Assembly (NCBI RefSeq): GCF_021029445.1
Contig: NZ_CP072610.1
Span: 2,666,001-2,730,000 of the forward strand
Direction: 5' to 3'
Length of the DNA: 64,000 nucleotides
Source of the DNA: Pseudomonas wenzhouensis
GTDB lineage: Bacteria > Pseudomonadota > Gammaproteobacteria > Pseudomonadales > Pseudomonadaceae
In this document: positions 36,517 to 45,510 of the stretch, piece after piece
Position numbering within the stretch: position 1 is the stretch's first letter
Layout: each line of letters starts with the position of its first letter
Notes under the pieces: model-generated
The model's database searches: none
Told to the model about the DNA's origin: nothing
The model's input: only the letters and a program-made list of their open reading frames with translations
Made by a program: the position numbers and the translations under genes

Positions 36517-37275
36517 ATGCCCCTGCACCTGCGCCTGCTGCTCCCGGCCCTAACCCTGGCCCTTGGCACCAGCCTGGGCTTCATTGCCCCCACAGGCCTG
36601 CTGTTCGGCGGCCTTTTCGTTGTATGGGTACTGGCCGCTGAACGGCACTTGCCGAACGGGCTTTGGCTAGCACTGATCCTGCTGAGTAGCGTCAGTCTGG
36701 CAGCGCACCTGATACCCGGTTTCACCCCCTGGCAACTGTGGCCACCGCGCCTGATCAGCAGCGATGCGGCGCCCTATGGCCTGCGCCTGTCCTGGGACAA
36801 ACTGCTAGTGGCCACCACACTGCTGGCCTGGTGGCTGGGGCAGGCACGCCGCGACGCCAATTCTCCGCAGCGTGCATGGCTGGCCTGCATCGCCACCTTG
36901 CTGCTGGTACCGCTACTGGCCATGGCGCTGGGCCTGCTCGCCTGGCAACCCAAATGGCCGCAGGGGCTGCTGCTGTGGCTGGCCATCAATCTCGGCGTAG
37001 CGGTATTGGCCGAGGAGTTGCTGTTTCGTGGCCTGTTGCAGCCGGCTCTGATCAGATACTTGGGAACGTGGCCTGGATTGCTACTGACGGCAGGCCTGTT
37101 CGGTGCGGCCCACCTGCCCTTCAGCCCGCTGTTTGCCATAGTGGCAGCCTGTGCAGGCCTTGGCTATGGTCTGGCCTTTCACTACAGCGGTCGTCTCAGC
37201 CTGGCCATAGCGCTGCACGGAGCAGTCAATCTCCTGCATTTCCTATTGCTGAGCTATCCGCTGCGGCTGACGTGA
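36517..37275 (+). CDS. CPBP family intramembrane glutamic protease
   Basis: A 252-residue membrane protein with about eight helices. The CPBP (Abi) motifs are present: AEELLFRGLLQ (EExxxR) at about 168-178, FGAAHLPFSP (FxxxH) at about 195-204, and HGAVNLL near 236-242. Bacterial members are putative CAAX-like or intramembrane proteases. It starts 204 bases after the DUF2897 stop. Its last 50 bases overlap the 3' end of the convergent binding-protein gene. No clear substrate. Confidence 0.86.
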   Translation: MPLHLRLLLPALTLALGTSLGFIAPTGLLFGGLFVVWVLAAERHLPNGLWLALILLSSVSLAAHLIPGFTPWQLWPPRLISSDAAPYGLRLSWDKLLVATTLLAWWLGQARRDANSPQRAWLACIATLLLVPLLAMALGLLAWQPKWPQGLLLWLAINLGVAVLAEELLFRGLLQPALIRYLGTWPGLLLTAGLFGAAHLPFSPLFAIVAACAGLGYGLAFHYSGRLSLAIALHGAVNLLHFLLLSYPLRLT

Positions 37276-38044
37276 CGGCAATGCGGTAAGGCGAAAAAAT
37301 GCGCAGCAACTCGCCCTTACTGCGCAAACGTTCGAGCAGGGCGGCGAAGCGCTCAGGCGTTATCGGCGCGCCCGCGCGAATCATCGCGTGGTGGCGATAA
37401 ACCTGATCGATACGCTCGGAGATCAGCAATCGAGGCGCATATTCCTGATTACGCGCCAGAAAATCGTAGAGATTGGAGCGCGTCACCAAGGCAACATCGG
37501 CGCGCCCGCGCAACACCATCAACAGATTGCTGTCATGCGAATGACCGAGGTAGGCATTGAAAGTGCTGGTGAGAAAGTCAGGATCGCTGTTGAACTGGGC
37601 AAAGCCATAGTGATAACCGCGATACAGCGCCAGCCGCTTGCCCTCTAACGCGGCGAAGTAACCCTGATCACGCAGGTTCTCACGCCTGGCCACGAACAAC
37701 TCGGCATCTTCGAGCTGCATGTCGACCGGCTCGGCATCGATGCCCTGCCAGCCCCATTGCGGATTCTCGAAAATGGCCATATCGATGCGCCCGCGCTGCA
37801 GATCGTCGAAACGACGCACGACAGCCGTAGGCAGCATGATGAACTGGTAATCGCTTTGTTCCCGATTGAGCGCCTCGAGCAACTGCGCCAGCAGGCCACT
37901 CGACTCCTGCAGATTGGACTTGACCACATAAGGCGGAAAATAGGCGCCGCCCACCTTGATCAGCTCGGCGGCAAACAGGGGCACGGCTGACAGCAGCCCA
38001 AGGGCCAGCACGCATCCTTGAATCAGGCACCGTGAATGACGCAT
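37226..38044 (-). CDS. Periplasmic substrate-binding protein (SBP_bac_3), copy A
   Basis: A 272-residue secreted protein with a signal peptide (about 1-26, SAVPLFAAEL) and the cluster 3 solute-binding fold: LIKVGGAYFPPYVVKSNLQESSGLLAQLLEALN, then GRIDMAIFE, RLALYRGYHYGF, SHDSNLLMVLRGRADVALVTRSNL. Bacterial members bind amino acids or opines, or act as stand-alone sensors. No permease or ATPase gene is adjacent; the neighbour upstream (38119) is a clear paralogue. 3' overlap of 50 bases with the CPBP gene. Confidence 0.82.
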   Translation of the reverse strand: MRHSRCLIQGCVLALGLLSAVPLFAAELIKVGGAYFPPYVVKSNLQESSGLLAQLLEALNREQSDYQFIMLPTAVVRRFDDLQRGRIDMAIFENPQWGWQGIDAEPVDMQLEDAELFVARRENLRDQGYFAALEGKRLALYRGYHYGFAQFNSDPDFLTSTFNAYLGHSHDSNLLMVLRGRADVALVTRSNLYDFLARNQEYAPRLLISERIDQVYRHHAMIRAGAPITPERFAALLERLRSKGELLRIFSPYRIAVTSAAADSSAIGNAGD

Positions 38045-38118
38045 TGCGAGCCCCCGAAAAATCCGTCTTCTGATGTGCGCCAGCCTACCCGAACCGACCT
38101 TGACCGAACAGACGGTTT

Positions 38119-38904
38119 CTAACGCCCGGATTCCTTATCGATCAGGGTCAGATGATAGCGATCAAGCAACCTCGAAAACTCGCCACTGCCCTTTAACTGC
38201 CGCAGCAGCTCGCCGATTTGTGCAGGCTTCAGAGGCCCACCACGTCGCAACAGGATCTGGTGGTGATAAAGCTGATCCGCCTGCGCGGAAACCAGGAATT
38301 CGGGCACCAGTGCCGGATGCCGATCGAGGAACATCTGCAGGTAGGAGCGCGTAACCACGGCTACATCGGCACGCTGAGCCAAAAGCATTAACAGGTTGCT
38401 GTCATGGGAGTAGGTCAGCATGGCGTTGTAGGTACGCACGAGATGGTCAGGGTCGGCATTGAAGCCAGCGAAACGGTAGTGATAGCCATGATAGAGCGCC
38501 ATGCGCTTGTCGCTCAGGTCCTGGAAATATTCCTGGCCACGTCCTGGCTGGGCAGCGGCGACGAAAACCTCGGCATCATCGACATTCAGATCCAGCGCCA
38601 GATAGGAGCGCCCCTGCCAACCCCAGGTACTGGACTCGAAGAACATCAGATCGAAACGTCCGTTCTCAAGGTCGCGATAACGCCGGGGAGCCGAGGTCGG
38701 TACCAATACGAAACGATAGCGCTGCTGCGTGGCGTTGAGCGCCTGCAACAAATCAGGCACCAGCCCCTGCGGCTGCGATGATTCCGGCCGCTCTACATAA
38801 GGTGGAAAGTGATAACCACCGACGCGCACCTCCTGCGTGGCAATGGCAGTCGGCACATGCAGCAACGACAGGCAGCACATCATGCAAAACACTAGCGCAC
38901 GCAA
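38119..38904 (-). CDS. Periplasmic substrate-binding protein (SBP_bac_3), copy B
   Basis: A 261-residue secreted protein, paralogue of the one encoded at 37226. Signal peptide about 1-22 (LLHVPTAIATQ). Shared landmarks in the same order: VGGYHFPPYVE, GWQG, MALYHGYHYRF, SHDSNLLMLLAQRADVAVVTRSYL. The two lie in tandem on the same strand, 74 bases apart, without any transporter genes. The shared SHDSNLLM block and conserved FPPYV suggest the same ligand class. Possible roles are a receptor-feeding binding protein or an amino-acid scavenger; unproven. Confidence 0.82.
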   Translation of the reverse strand: MRALVFCMMCCLSLLHVPTAIATQEVRVGGYHFPPYVERPESSQPQGLVPDLLQALNATQQRYRFVLVPTSAPRRYRDLENGRFDLMFFESSTWGWQGRSYLALDLNVDDAEVFVAAAQPGRGQEYFQDLSDKRMALYHGYHYRFAGFNADPDHLVRTYNAMLTYSHDSNLLMLLAQRADVAVVTRSYLQMFLDRHPALVPEFLVSAQADQLYHHQILLRRGGPLKPAQIGELLRQLKGSGEFSRLLDRYHLTLIDKESGR

Positions 38905-38994
38905 ACTCGACCTCTCGTCACGTCACACGATACGAAGCAGCCCGGTGTCAGAGCCCCTAGAACGGGCGCTCACCATCAGCCTAGCCAAGTTTGC

Positions 38995-39672
38995 TCAAAT
39001 ATCCTTGCACACCAGCGACAGCGCCTCTTCCGCCAGCTGATCCAGGCTCATTGGCCCCTGCGGACGAAACCAGGTATTGGTCCAGCTCAAGGCACCAGTC
39101 AGAAACCGCCGCTGGATGAACGGATCACCCTTGAAATAACCGGCGTCACGCGCCTCGCCCAGCACCTGCAGCCAAAGCTGCTCGTAGGTGTCGCGCAAGG
39201 CCAGAATCTGTGCCTGCCCCCGCTCGGACAACGAACGCCACTCGTAGACCAGCACCGCCATGGCTTCACCGGTACCGCCCATGATCGACTGCAGCTCACA
39301 ACGAATCAGCGCCAGTAGACGCTCACGGGTGCCCTGTGCCGAGGCCAGCGCAGCACGCATCAGCGCCGTGTTATAGATGATGGTCTCCTCCATCACCGCG
39401 CGCAGGATCTCGTCCTTGCTTTTGAAGTGATGAAAGATGCTGCCCGACTGGATGCCAATAGCGCTGGCCAGGTCACGCACCGTGGTGCGCTCATAGCCCT
39501 TGCTGCGGAACAGGTGGGCGGCCATCTGTAACAGCTTGCCACGGGCGCTGTCCGGGTCGGTCACCTGGCCGCTGGCAACCAACTCCAGCATCACGGCCTG
39601 GGCTCTGTGTTCATCCACGCTGATTTCTCCCCTGATTGCCTTGCACGGCAATTGTTCTGATGAGTTCTTCAT
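38995..39672 (-). CDS. atuR: TetR-family repressor AtuR
   Basis: A 225-residue TetR regulator. The HTH is LLQMAAHLFRSKGYERTTVRDLASAIGIQSGSIFHHFKSKDEIL, and the ligand domain matches the acyl-CoA-responsive type. It is divergent from atuA, like AtuR of P. aeruginosa, which represses the atu genes through two inverted-repeat sites in this gap. ATG 39672 is used because the longer frame (to 39774) would run through the operator. Two matching operators lie at 39724-39741 and 39781-39798. Confidence 0.88.
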   Translation of the reverse strand: MKNSSEQLPCKAIRGEISVDEHRAQAVMLELVASGQVTDPDSARGKLLQMAAHLFRSKGYERTTVRDLASAIGIQSGSIFHHFKSKDEILRAVMEETIIYNTALMRAALASAQGTRERLLALIRCELQSIMGGTGEAMAVLVYEWRSLSERGQAQILALRDTYEQLWLQVLGEARDAGYFKGDPFIQRRFLTGALSWTNTWFRPQGPMSLDQLAEEALSLVCKDI

Positions 39673-39723
39673 GCTGCCGGCAAGTGCTTGTCTTACTTGA
39701 TGAAATGTATGCGCCGGACGATG

Positions 39724-39798
39724 ACCAAGCAAGCGCTTGGGCGCATTTTTGGCCGTTTTGTCGCCTTCCACCACTTTTCAACCAAGCGCTTGCTTGGT
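39724..39798. promoter_or_regulatory. Paired AtuR operators with overlapping atuA promoter
   Basis: ACCAAGCAAGCGCTTGGG (39724-39741) and ACCAAGCGCTTGCTTGGT (39781-39798) are reverse complements but for one terminal base; each has ACCAAGC/GCTTGGT arms. A weak promoter TTGCTT (39790-39795)-17-TTATCA (39813-39818) overlaps the right site. AtuR is reported to bind two 13-bp inverted repeats here in P. aeruginosa, consistent with this layout. Confidence 0.75.
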
Positions 39799-39839
39799 AA
39801 TGTCGACTCACCTTATCAATGTGTGACGGGCCAATTCCA

Positions 39840-41645
39840 ATGACCAAAACCGTACGCATCGGCTGCGCCTCCGCTTTCTGGGGCGATACCTCCACCGCTG
39901 CAGCCCAACTGGTTCGCGGCGCCGAACTGGATTACCTGGTGTTCGACTACCTGGCCGAGATCACCATGTCGATCATGGCCGGCGCCCGCATGAAGAAGCC
40001 GGATGACGGCTACGCCCGTGACTTCGTCGAGGTGCTCGCGCCGCTGCTCGGCGAACTGGCAGCGAAGAAAACCCGCGTCATCAGTAACGCCGGTGGGGTC
40101 AACCCGATGGCCTGCGCCGCCGCCCTGAGCGCCGCCTGCGAGCAGGCCGGGGTGAACCTGAAGATCGCCGTACTGCACGGTGACAACCTGCAACCCAAGC
40201 TTGGCGAGCTGGTCAAGGCCGGCACCCGCGAGATGTTCACGGGCGCCGCGCTGCCGCCCTTCTGCGTCTCGGTCAACGCCTACCTCGGCGCACCGGGCAT
40301 CGTCGCCGCGCTGGAACAGGGCGCCGACATCGTCATCACCGGCCGCGTGGTCGACAGCGCCGTGGTCAGCGCCGCCCTGGTGCACGAATTCAGCTGGGCC
40401 TGGAGCGACTACGACAAGCTGGCCCAGGCCGCACTGGCCGGGCACATCATCGAGTGCGGCGCGCAGTGCACCGGTGGCAACTTCACCGACTGGCGCGACG
40501 TGCCGGATTACGAGCACATCGGCTTCCCCATCGTCGAAGTCGAGAGCGATGGCCGTTTCGTCGTGACCAAGCCGGAGGGTTCCGGCGGCTTGGTCACGCC
40601 TTTTACCGTTGGCGAGCAGATGCTCTACGAGATCGGCGACCCGCGCGCCTATCTGCTGCCGGACGTGATCTGCGATTTCACCCTTGTCGAGCTGAGCCAG
40701 GTCGGCGACAACCGCGTGCAGCTGCGGGGCGCACGCGGCCTGCCGCCCACCGACCAGTACAAGGTCAGCGCCACGCACCCGGACGGTTTCCGCTGCACCG
40801 CCAGCTTCCTGCTCGCCGGTATCGATGCGGTGGCCAAGGCCGAGCGGGTCAGCCAGGCGATCATCAACAAGACCGAAGAGCTGTTCGCCGAGCGCGGCTG
40901 GGGCCGTTATCAGGAAGTCAGCGTCGAGCTGCTCGGCAGCGAAGCCACCTATGGCGTCCATGCTCACCGCAAATACAGCCGCGAAGTGGTGGTGAAGATC
41001 GCCGCACGGCATGCCAAGAAGGAGGCACTGATCCTCTTCTCCCGCGAGATCGCCCAGGCTGCCACCGGCATGGCACCGGGCCTGACCGGCATCGTCGGCG
41101 GCCGCCCCACCGTCTACCCGGTGATCCGCCTGTTCAGCTTCCTGGTGGACAAGAGTGCCTGCGCCCTGAGCGTCGAGATCGATGGCGAACGCCAACCGGT
41201 CGCCCTGCCGCAGATCGATGCCTTCGACCCGGCCCAACTTCGTGCACCAGCCGCTCTGCCCGTCCCCATGGGTGAAGCCGACGCCGCCGTGCCGCTGATC
41301 CGCCTGGCCGTGGCCCGCTCCGGCGACAAGGGCAACCACAGCAACATCGGCGTGATGGCCAGAAAGCCCGAATACCTGGCGTGGATCGCTGCTGCGTTGA
41401 CGCCCGAAGCCGTGGCCAACTGGATGGCGCATACCCTGGACGCCGAACAGGGCCGCGTCAGCCGCTGGTACCTGCCGGGTTGCCACGGCCTCAACTTCCT
41501 GCTGGAGAACGCGCTGGGCGGTGGTGGCGTCGCCAGCCTGCGCATCGACCCGCAGGGCAAGGCGTTCGCCCAGCAGTTGCTGGAGTTCCCGGTGCCGGTG
41601 CCCAAGGCGCTGGCCGACAGCCTGAACACTGCAACCGTCTCGTAG
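39840..41645 (+). CDS. atuA: AtuA, acyclic terpene utilisation protein (DUF1446)
   Basis: A 601-residue cytosolic protein. The N-terminal DUF1446 part includes [20 protein letters not shown] and [18 protein letters not shown], and the C-terminal region (about 490-595) includes [26 protein letters not shown], a second family block. AtuA is needed for citronellol and geraniol growth, but its reaction is not established. ATG 39840 (MTKTVRIG) is preferred to the upstream GTG at 39819. First gene of atuABCDEFG, divergent from atuR with two operators in the gap. Confidence 0.93.
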   Translation: MTKTVRIGCASAFWGDTSTAAAQLVRGAELDYLVFDYLAEITMSIMAGARMKKPDDGYARDFVEVLAPLLGELAAKKTRVISNAGGVNPMACAAALSAACEQAGVNLKIAVLHGDNLQPKLGELVKAGTREMFTGAALPPFCVSVNAYLGAPGIVAALEQGADIVITGRVVDSAVVSAALVHEFSWAWSDYDKLAQAALAGHIIECGAQCTGGNFTDWRDVPDYEHIGFPIVEVESDGRFVVTKPEGSGGLVTPFTVGEQMLYEIGDPRAYLLPDVICDFTLVELSQVGDNRVQLRGARGLPPTDQYKVSATHPDGFRCTASFLLAGIDAVAKAERVSQAIINKTEELFAERGWGRYQEVSVELLGSEATYGVHAHRKYSREVVVKIAARHAKKEALILFSREIAQAATGMAPGLTGIVGGRPTVYPVIRLFSFLVDKSACALSVEIDGERQPVALPQIDAFDPAQLRAPAALPVPMGEADAAVPLIRLAVARSGDKGNHSNIGVMARKPEYLAWIAAALTPEAVANWMAHTLDAEQGRVSRWYLPGCHGLNFLLENALGGGGVASLRIDPQGKAFAQQLLEFPVPVPKALADSLNTATVS

Positions 41646-41685
41646 CGCGCCACGCGCACCGCAATCACTCAGGACAACAAGAACA

Positions 41686-42555
41686 ATGAGCTACGACTCC
41701 GTATTCAAACCTGGCCTGTTCAATGAACAGACCATCCTGGTCACCGGTGGTGGCAGCGGCATCGGCCGCTGCGTGGCCCACGAGTTGGCCCACCTCGGCG
41801 CCCATGTGGTGCTGGTCGGGCGCAAGCAGGAAAAGCTGGAGAAGACCTGCGCCGAGATCACCGAGGACGGTGGCAGCGCCAGCTTCCAGGTCTGCGACAT
41901 CCGTGACGAAGACGCCGTGAAGGCCATGGTCGGCGCGGTGATCAGGGAACGCGGGCGCATCCACCAGCTTGTGAACAATGCTGGCGGCCAGTTCCCCGCG
42001 CCGCTGATCGGCATCAACCAGAAAGGCTTCGAGACCGTGGTGCGCACCAATCTGGTGGGCGGCTTTCTGGTGGCCAAGGAAGTCTTCCTGCAGAGCATGA
42101 GCAAGCACGGCGGCAGCATCGTCAACATGCTCGCCGACATGTGGGGCGGCATGCCCGGCATGGGCCATTCGGGGGCGGCGCGGGCCGGCATGGAGAACTT
42201 CACCAAGACCGCCGCCTACGAGTGGGGCCACGCCGGTGTGCGGGTCAACGCCGTAGCGCCGGGCTGGATCGCCTCCAGCGGCATGGACACCTACCCTGAG
42301 TCGATGAAGAACATGATCCGCAACCTCAAGGATCACGTGCCGCTGCAACGCATCGGCACCGAGTCCGAGGTGGCGGCGGCCATCGTTTTCCTGCTCAGCC
42401 CCGGCGCCAACTTCATCAGCGGCAACACCATCCGCATCGATGGCGCCGCCAGCCAGGGCACTCGTGCCTGGACTCTGGGCAAGGCGAAAAACAGCGAATC
42501 CTACAACGGTTTCCACCGGGCCTACGTGCCCGACGTACTGAAAGATCAGGAGTAA
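41686..42555 (+). CDS. atuB: AtuB, PECR-like SDR of terpene pathway
   Basis: A 289-residue SDR-fold protein. The cofactor motif TGGGSGIG (about 20-27) and NNAGGQFPAP are intact. The catalytic position reads MGHSGAARAGMENFTK, as in peroxisomal trans-2-enoyl-CoA reductases (PECR/DECR), not YxxxK. This suggests an enoyl-CoA reductase-type activity rather than an alcohol dehydrogenase. It sits 40 bases after atuA and four bases before atuC. The exact step in citronellol degradation is not settled; enoyl-CoA reduction is an inference. Confidence 0.9.
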   Translation: MSYDSVFKPGLFNEQTILVTGGGSGIGRCVAHELAHLGAHVVLVGRKQEKLEKTCAEITEDGGSASFQVCDIRDEDAVKAMVGAVIRERGRIHQLVNNAGGQFPAPLIGINQKGFETVVRTNLVGGFLVAKEVFLQSMSKHGGSIVNMLADMWGGMPGMGHSGAARAGMENFTKTAAYEWGHAGVRVNAVAPGWIASSGMDTYPESMKNMIRNLKDHVPLQRIGTESEVAAAIVFLLSPGANFISGNTIRIDGAASQGTRAWTLGKAKNSESYNGFHRAYVPDVLKDQE

Positions 42556-42559
42556 GGCG

Positions 42560-44176
42560 ATGCCCGTGATCCAATCGGAAATCGATGTCCATGGCGAAGC
42601 CTTCGCGCAGAACCGCGAAGCCATGCTGAGTGCCATCGCGGCCTTCCGTGACGTGGAGCAGAAGGTGCTCGACAAGGCGCAGGAAGCCAAGGCCAAGTTC
42701 GAGAAGCGCGGCCAGTTGCTGCCGCGTGAACGCATCAACCTGCTGCTCGATGCCGGCGCGCCGTTCCTCGAACTGTCCTCGCTGGCAGGCTACAAACTGC
42801 ACGACGACAAGGACGGCAGCCAGGCAGGTGGCGGCCTGATCGCCGGCATCGGCTACATCGCCGGTGTGCGTTGCCTGGTGATCGCCAACAACAGCGCGAT
42901 CAAGGGCGGCACCATCTCCCCCACCGGCCTGAAGAAATCCCTGCGTCTGCAGCAGATCGCCTTCGAGAACAAGCTGCCGGTGGTGACCCTGGCCGAAAGC
43001 GGTGGCGCCAACCTCAACTACGCCGCCGACATCTTCGTCGAGGGCGCGCGCGGCTTCGCCAACCAGGCGCGCATGTCCGCCATGGGCCTGCCGCAGGTCA
43101 CCGTGGTGCATGGCTCCAGCACTGCTGGCGGGGCTTACCAGCCGGGCCTGTCGGACTACGTGGTGGTGGTGCGCGGCAAGGCCAAGATGTTCCTCGCCGG
43201 CCCGCCTCTGCTCAAAGCCGCCACCGGTGAAATCGCCACCGACGAGCAACTGGGCGGCGCGGAAATGCACGCGCAAGTCGCCGGTACCGCCGAGTACCTG
43301 GCCGAGAACGACGCCGACGGCGTGCGCCTGGCACGCGAGATCCTTGGCATGCTGCCGTGGAACCAGCAACTGCCCGCTCGTGAGAAGCTCACCTGGCGCG
43401 AACCGCTGTACCCGGCCGAGGAACTGCTCGGCCTGGTGCCGGCCGATGCCAAGAAGCCCTACGACGTACGCGAGATCATCGCGCGCATCGCCGATGGCTC
43501 GGAGTTCCTCGACTTCAAGAACGAGTTCGACAGCCAGACCGTCTGCGGCCACCTGCAGATCGAAGGCCAGGCCTGCGGCTTCATCGGCAACAACGGCCCG
43601 ATCACCCCGCAGGGTGCGGCCAAGGCAGCGCAGTTCATCCAGCTGTGCGAGCAGAGCAACACGCCGATCCTGTTCTTCCACAACACCACCGGCTTTATGG
43701 TCGGGACGGAATCGGAACAAAACGGCGTGATCAAGCACGGCTCGAAGATGATCCAGGCCGTGGCCAACGCCACCGTGCCCAAGCTCACCATCGTCGTCGG
43801 CGGCTCCTACGGCGCCGGCAACTACGCCATGTGCGGCCGCGGCCTCGACCCGCGCTTCATCTTCGCCTGGCCCAACAGCCGCACCGCCGTGATGGGCGGC
43901 GCCCAGGCCGGCAAGGTGCTGCGCATCGTCACCGAGGATAAGCACGCCAAGGAAGGCAAGGAAGCCGATCCGAAAATGCTCGACATGCTCGAGCACGTCA
44001 CTGCGCAGAAACTCGACAGCCAGTCCACTGCCCTCTATGGCACCGCCAGCCTGTGGGACGACGGCCTGATCGACCCGCGCGACACGCGCAAGCTGCTGGG
44101 CTTCTTGCTGGACATCTGCGCCGAAGCCAACCTGCGACCTCTGAAATCCAACCGTTTCGGCGTCGCCCGTTTCTGA
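42560..44176 (+). CDS. atuC: Geranyl-CoA carboxylase beta subunit AtuC
   Basis: A 538-residue carboxyltransferase subunit. It transfers CO2 from biotin on AtuF to cis-geranyl-CoA. Visible blocks: LLDAGAPFLELSSLAGYKL, a carboxyltransferase N domain with AESGGANLNYAADIF and GSSTAGGAYQPGLSDYVV, and a C domain with FFHNTTGFMVG and GGSYGAGNYAMCGRGLDPRF. The same fold serves methylcrotonyl-CoA carboxylase, but the atu context assigns geranyl-CoA. The start is four bases after the atuB stop with GGAGTAAGGCG upstream. Confidence 0.94.
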   Translation: MPVIQSEIDVHGEAFAQNREAMLSAIAAFRDVEQKVLDKAQEAKAKFEKRGQLLPRERINLLLDAGAPFLELSSLAGYKLHDDKDGSQAGGGLIAGIGYIAGVRCLVIANNSAIKGGTISPTGLKKSLRLQQIAFENKLPVVTLAESGGANLNYAADIFVEGARGFANQARMSAMGLPQVTVVHGSSTAGGAYQPGLSDYVVVVRGKAKMFLAGPPLLKAATGEIATDEQLGGAEMHAQVAGTAEYLAENDADGVRLAREILGMLPWNQQLPAREKLTWREPLYPAEELLGLVPADAKKPYDVREIIARIADGSEFLDFKNEFDSQTVCGHLQIEGQACGFIGNNGPITPQGAAKAAQFIQLCEQSNTPILFFHNTTGFMVGTESEQNGVIKHGSKMIQAVANATVPKLTIVVGGSYGAGNYAMCGRGLDPRFIFAWPNSRTAVMGGAQAGKVLRIVTEDKHAKEGKEADPKMLDMLEHVTAQKLDSQSTALYGTASLWDDGLIDPRDTRKLLGFLLDICAEANLRPLKSNRFGVARF

Positions 44177-44201
44177 CCCTCATCATCGGAGCACAACAAC
44201 A

Positions 44202-45359
44202 ATGATCTTCACTCAAGAGCACGAAGAACTCCGCCGCACCGTGCGCAACTTCGTCGACAAGGAAATCAACCCGCACGTCGATGAGTGGGAAAAGGAAGGC
44301 CGCTTCCCCATCCACGACATTTTCAAGAAGGCTGGCGAACTGGGCCTGCTGGGCATCTCCAAGCCGGAGAAATTCGGTGGCATGGGTCTGGACTACAGCT
44401 ACTCCATCGTCGCCGCCGAAGAGTTCGGCACCATCCATTGCGGCGGCATCCCCATGTCCATCGGCGTGCAGACCGACATGTGCACCCCGGCCCTGGCGCG
44501 CTTCGGCTCCGATGAGCTGCGCGAGGAGTTCCTGCGCCCGGCCATCAGCGGCGAGATGGTTGGCTGCATCGGCGTCTCCGAAGTCGGCGCCGGTTCAGAC
44601 GTGGCGGGCCTGAAGACCACCGCCCGCAAGGACGGCGACGACTACGTGATCAACGGCAGCAAAATGTGGATCACCAACTCGCCGTCGGCCGACTTCATCT
44701 GCCTGCTGGCCAACACCAGCGACGACAAGCCGCACGTCAACAAATCGCTGATCGTGGTGCCGATGAAGACGCCCGGCATCACCGTCAGCCCGCATCTGGA
44801 CAAGCTCGGCATGCGCAGCTCGGAAACCGCTCAGGTGTTCTTCGACAACGTGCGCGTGCCGCAGCGCTATCGCATCGGCCACGATGGCGCCGGTTTCATG
44901 ATGCAGATGCTGCAGTTCCAGGAAGAGCGTCTGTTTGGCGCCGCCAACATCATCAAGGGGCTGGAATACTGCATCGACACCACCATCGACTACTGCAAGC
45001 AGCGCCACACCTTTGGCCAACCACTGATCGACAACCAGGTCATCCACTTCCGCCTGGCCGAACTGCAGACCGATATCGAGTGCCTGCGTGCGCTGGTCTA
45101 CCAGGCCACCGAGCAGTATGTGAAAGGTCGTGACGTGACCAAGCTGGCGTCGATGGCCAAGCTCAAGGCCGGCCGCCTGGGCCGCGAGGTGTCCGACGCC
45201 TGCCTGCAATACTGGGGCGGCATGGGCTTCATGTGGGACAACCCGGTGTCGCGCGCCTACCGCGACGTGCGCCTGGTCAGCATCGGCGGCGGTGCCGACG
45301 AAATCATGCTCGGCATCATCTGCAAGCTGATGGGCATTCTGCCCGGGAAGAAAAAATAG
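44202..45359 (+). CDS. atuD: Citronellyl-CoA dehydrogenase AtuD
   Basis: A 385-residue FAD acyl-CoA dehydrogenase converting citronellyl-CoA to geranyl-CoA with electrons going to EtfAB. GCIGVSEVGAGSDVAGLKTTAR and the C-terminal YWGGMGFMWDNPVSRAYRDVRLVSIGGGADEIM are characteristic. It starts 25 bases after atuC, with CATCGGAGC upstream. The other dehydrogenase at 11819 shares the operator type and could be its isoenzyme. A REP cluster separates atuD from atuE. Confidence 0.94.
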   Translation: MIFTQEHEELRRTVRNFVDKEINPHVDEWEKEGRFPIHDIFKKAGELGLLGISKPEKFGGMGLDYSYSIVAAEEFGTIHCGGIPMSIGVQTDMCTPALARFGSDELREEFLRPAISGEMVGCIGVSEVGAGSDVAGLKTTARKDGDDYVINGSKMWITNSPSADFICLLANTSDDKPHVNKSLIVVPMKTPGITVSPHLDKLGMRSSETAQVFFDNVRVPQRYRIGHDGAGFMMQMLQFQEERLFGAANIIKGLEYCIDTTIDYCKQRHTFGQPLIDNQVIHFRLAELQTDIECLRALVYQATEQYVKGRDVTKLASMAKLKAGRLGREVSDACLQYWGGMGFMWDNPVSRAYRDVRLVSIGGGADEIMLGIICKLMGILPGKKK

Positions 45360-45383
45360 CCGGGACGATTCTGCGAGCTGATG

Positions 45384-45495
45384 CTTCCCACGTCGAGGCG
45401 TCGAACCGTCCGCGTGGGAACCCATAACGGGACGCTCCGCGTTCCAGCGACGCAGAGCGTCGCCAAATGCATTTCCACGCGGAGCGTGGGAACGA
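45384..45495. repeat. Long REP palindrome between atuD and atuE
   Basis: TTCCCACG at the left and CGTGGGAACG at the right bracket inner pieces gggacgctccgcgttc and gcagagcgtcgc. It fills most of the 151-base gap in the atu operon and belongs to a different REP family from those in the other gaps. Confidence 0.8.
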
Positions 45496-45510
45496 TCTAA
45501 AGGTGCCCCC

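Noticed and set aside
39816..41486. 556-residue minus-strand frame opposite atuA
   Set aside because: Antisense shadow; low-complexity composition; atuA is intact on the other strand.
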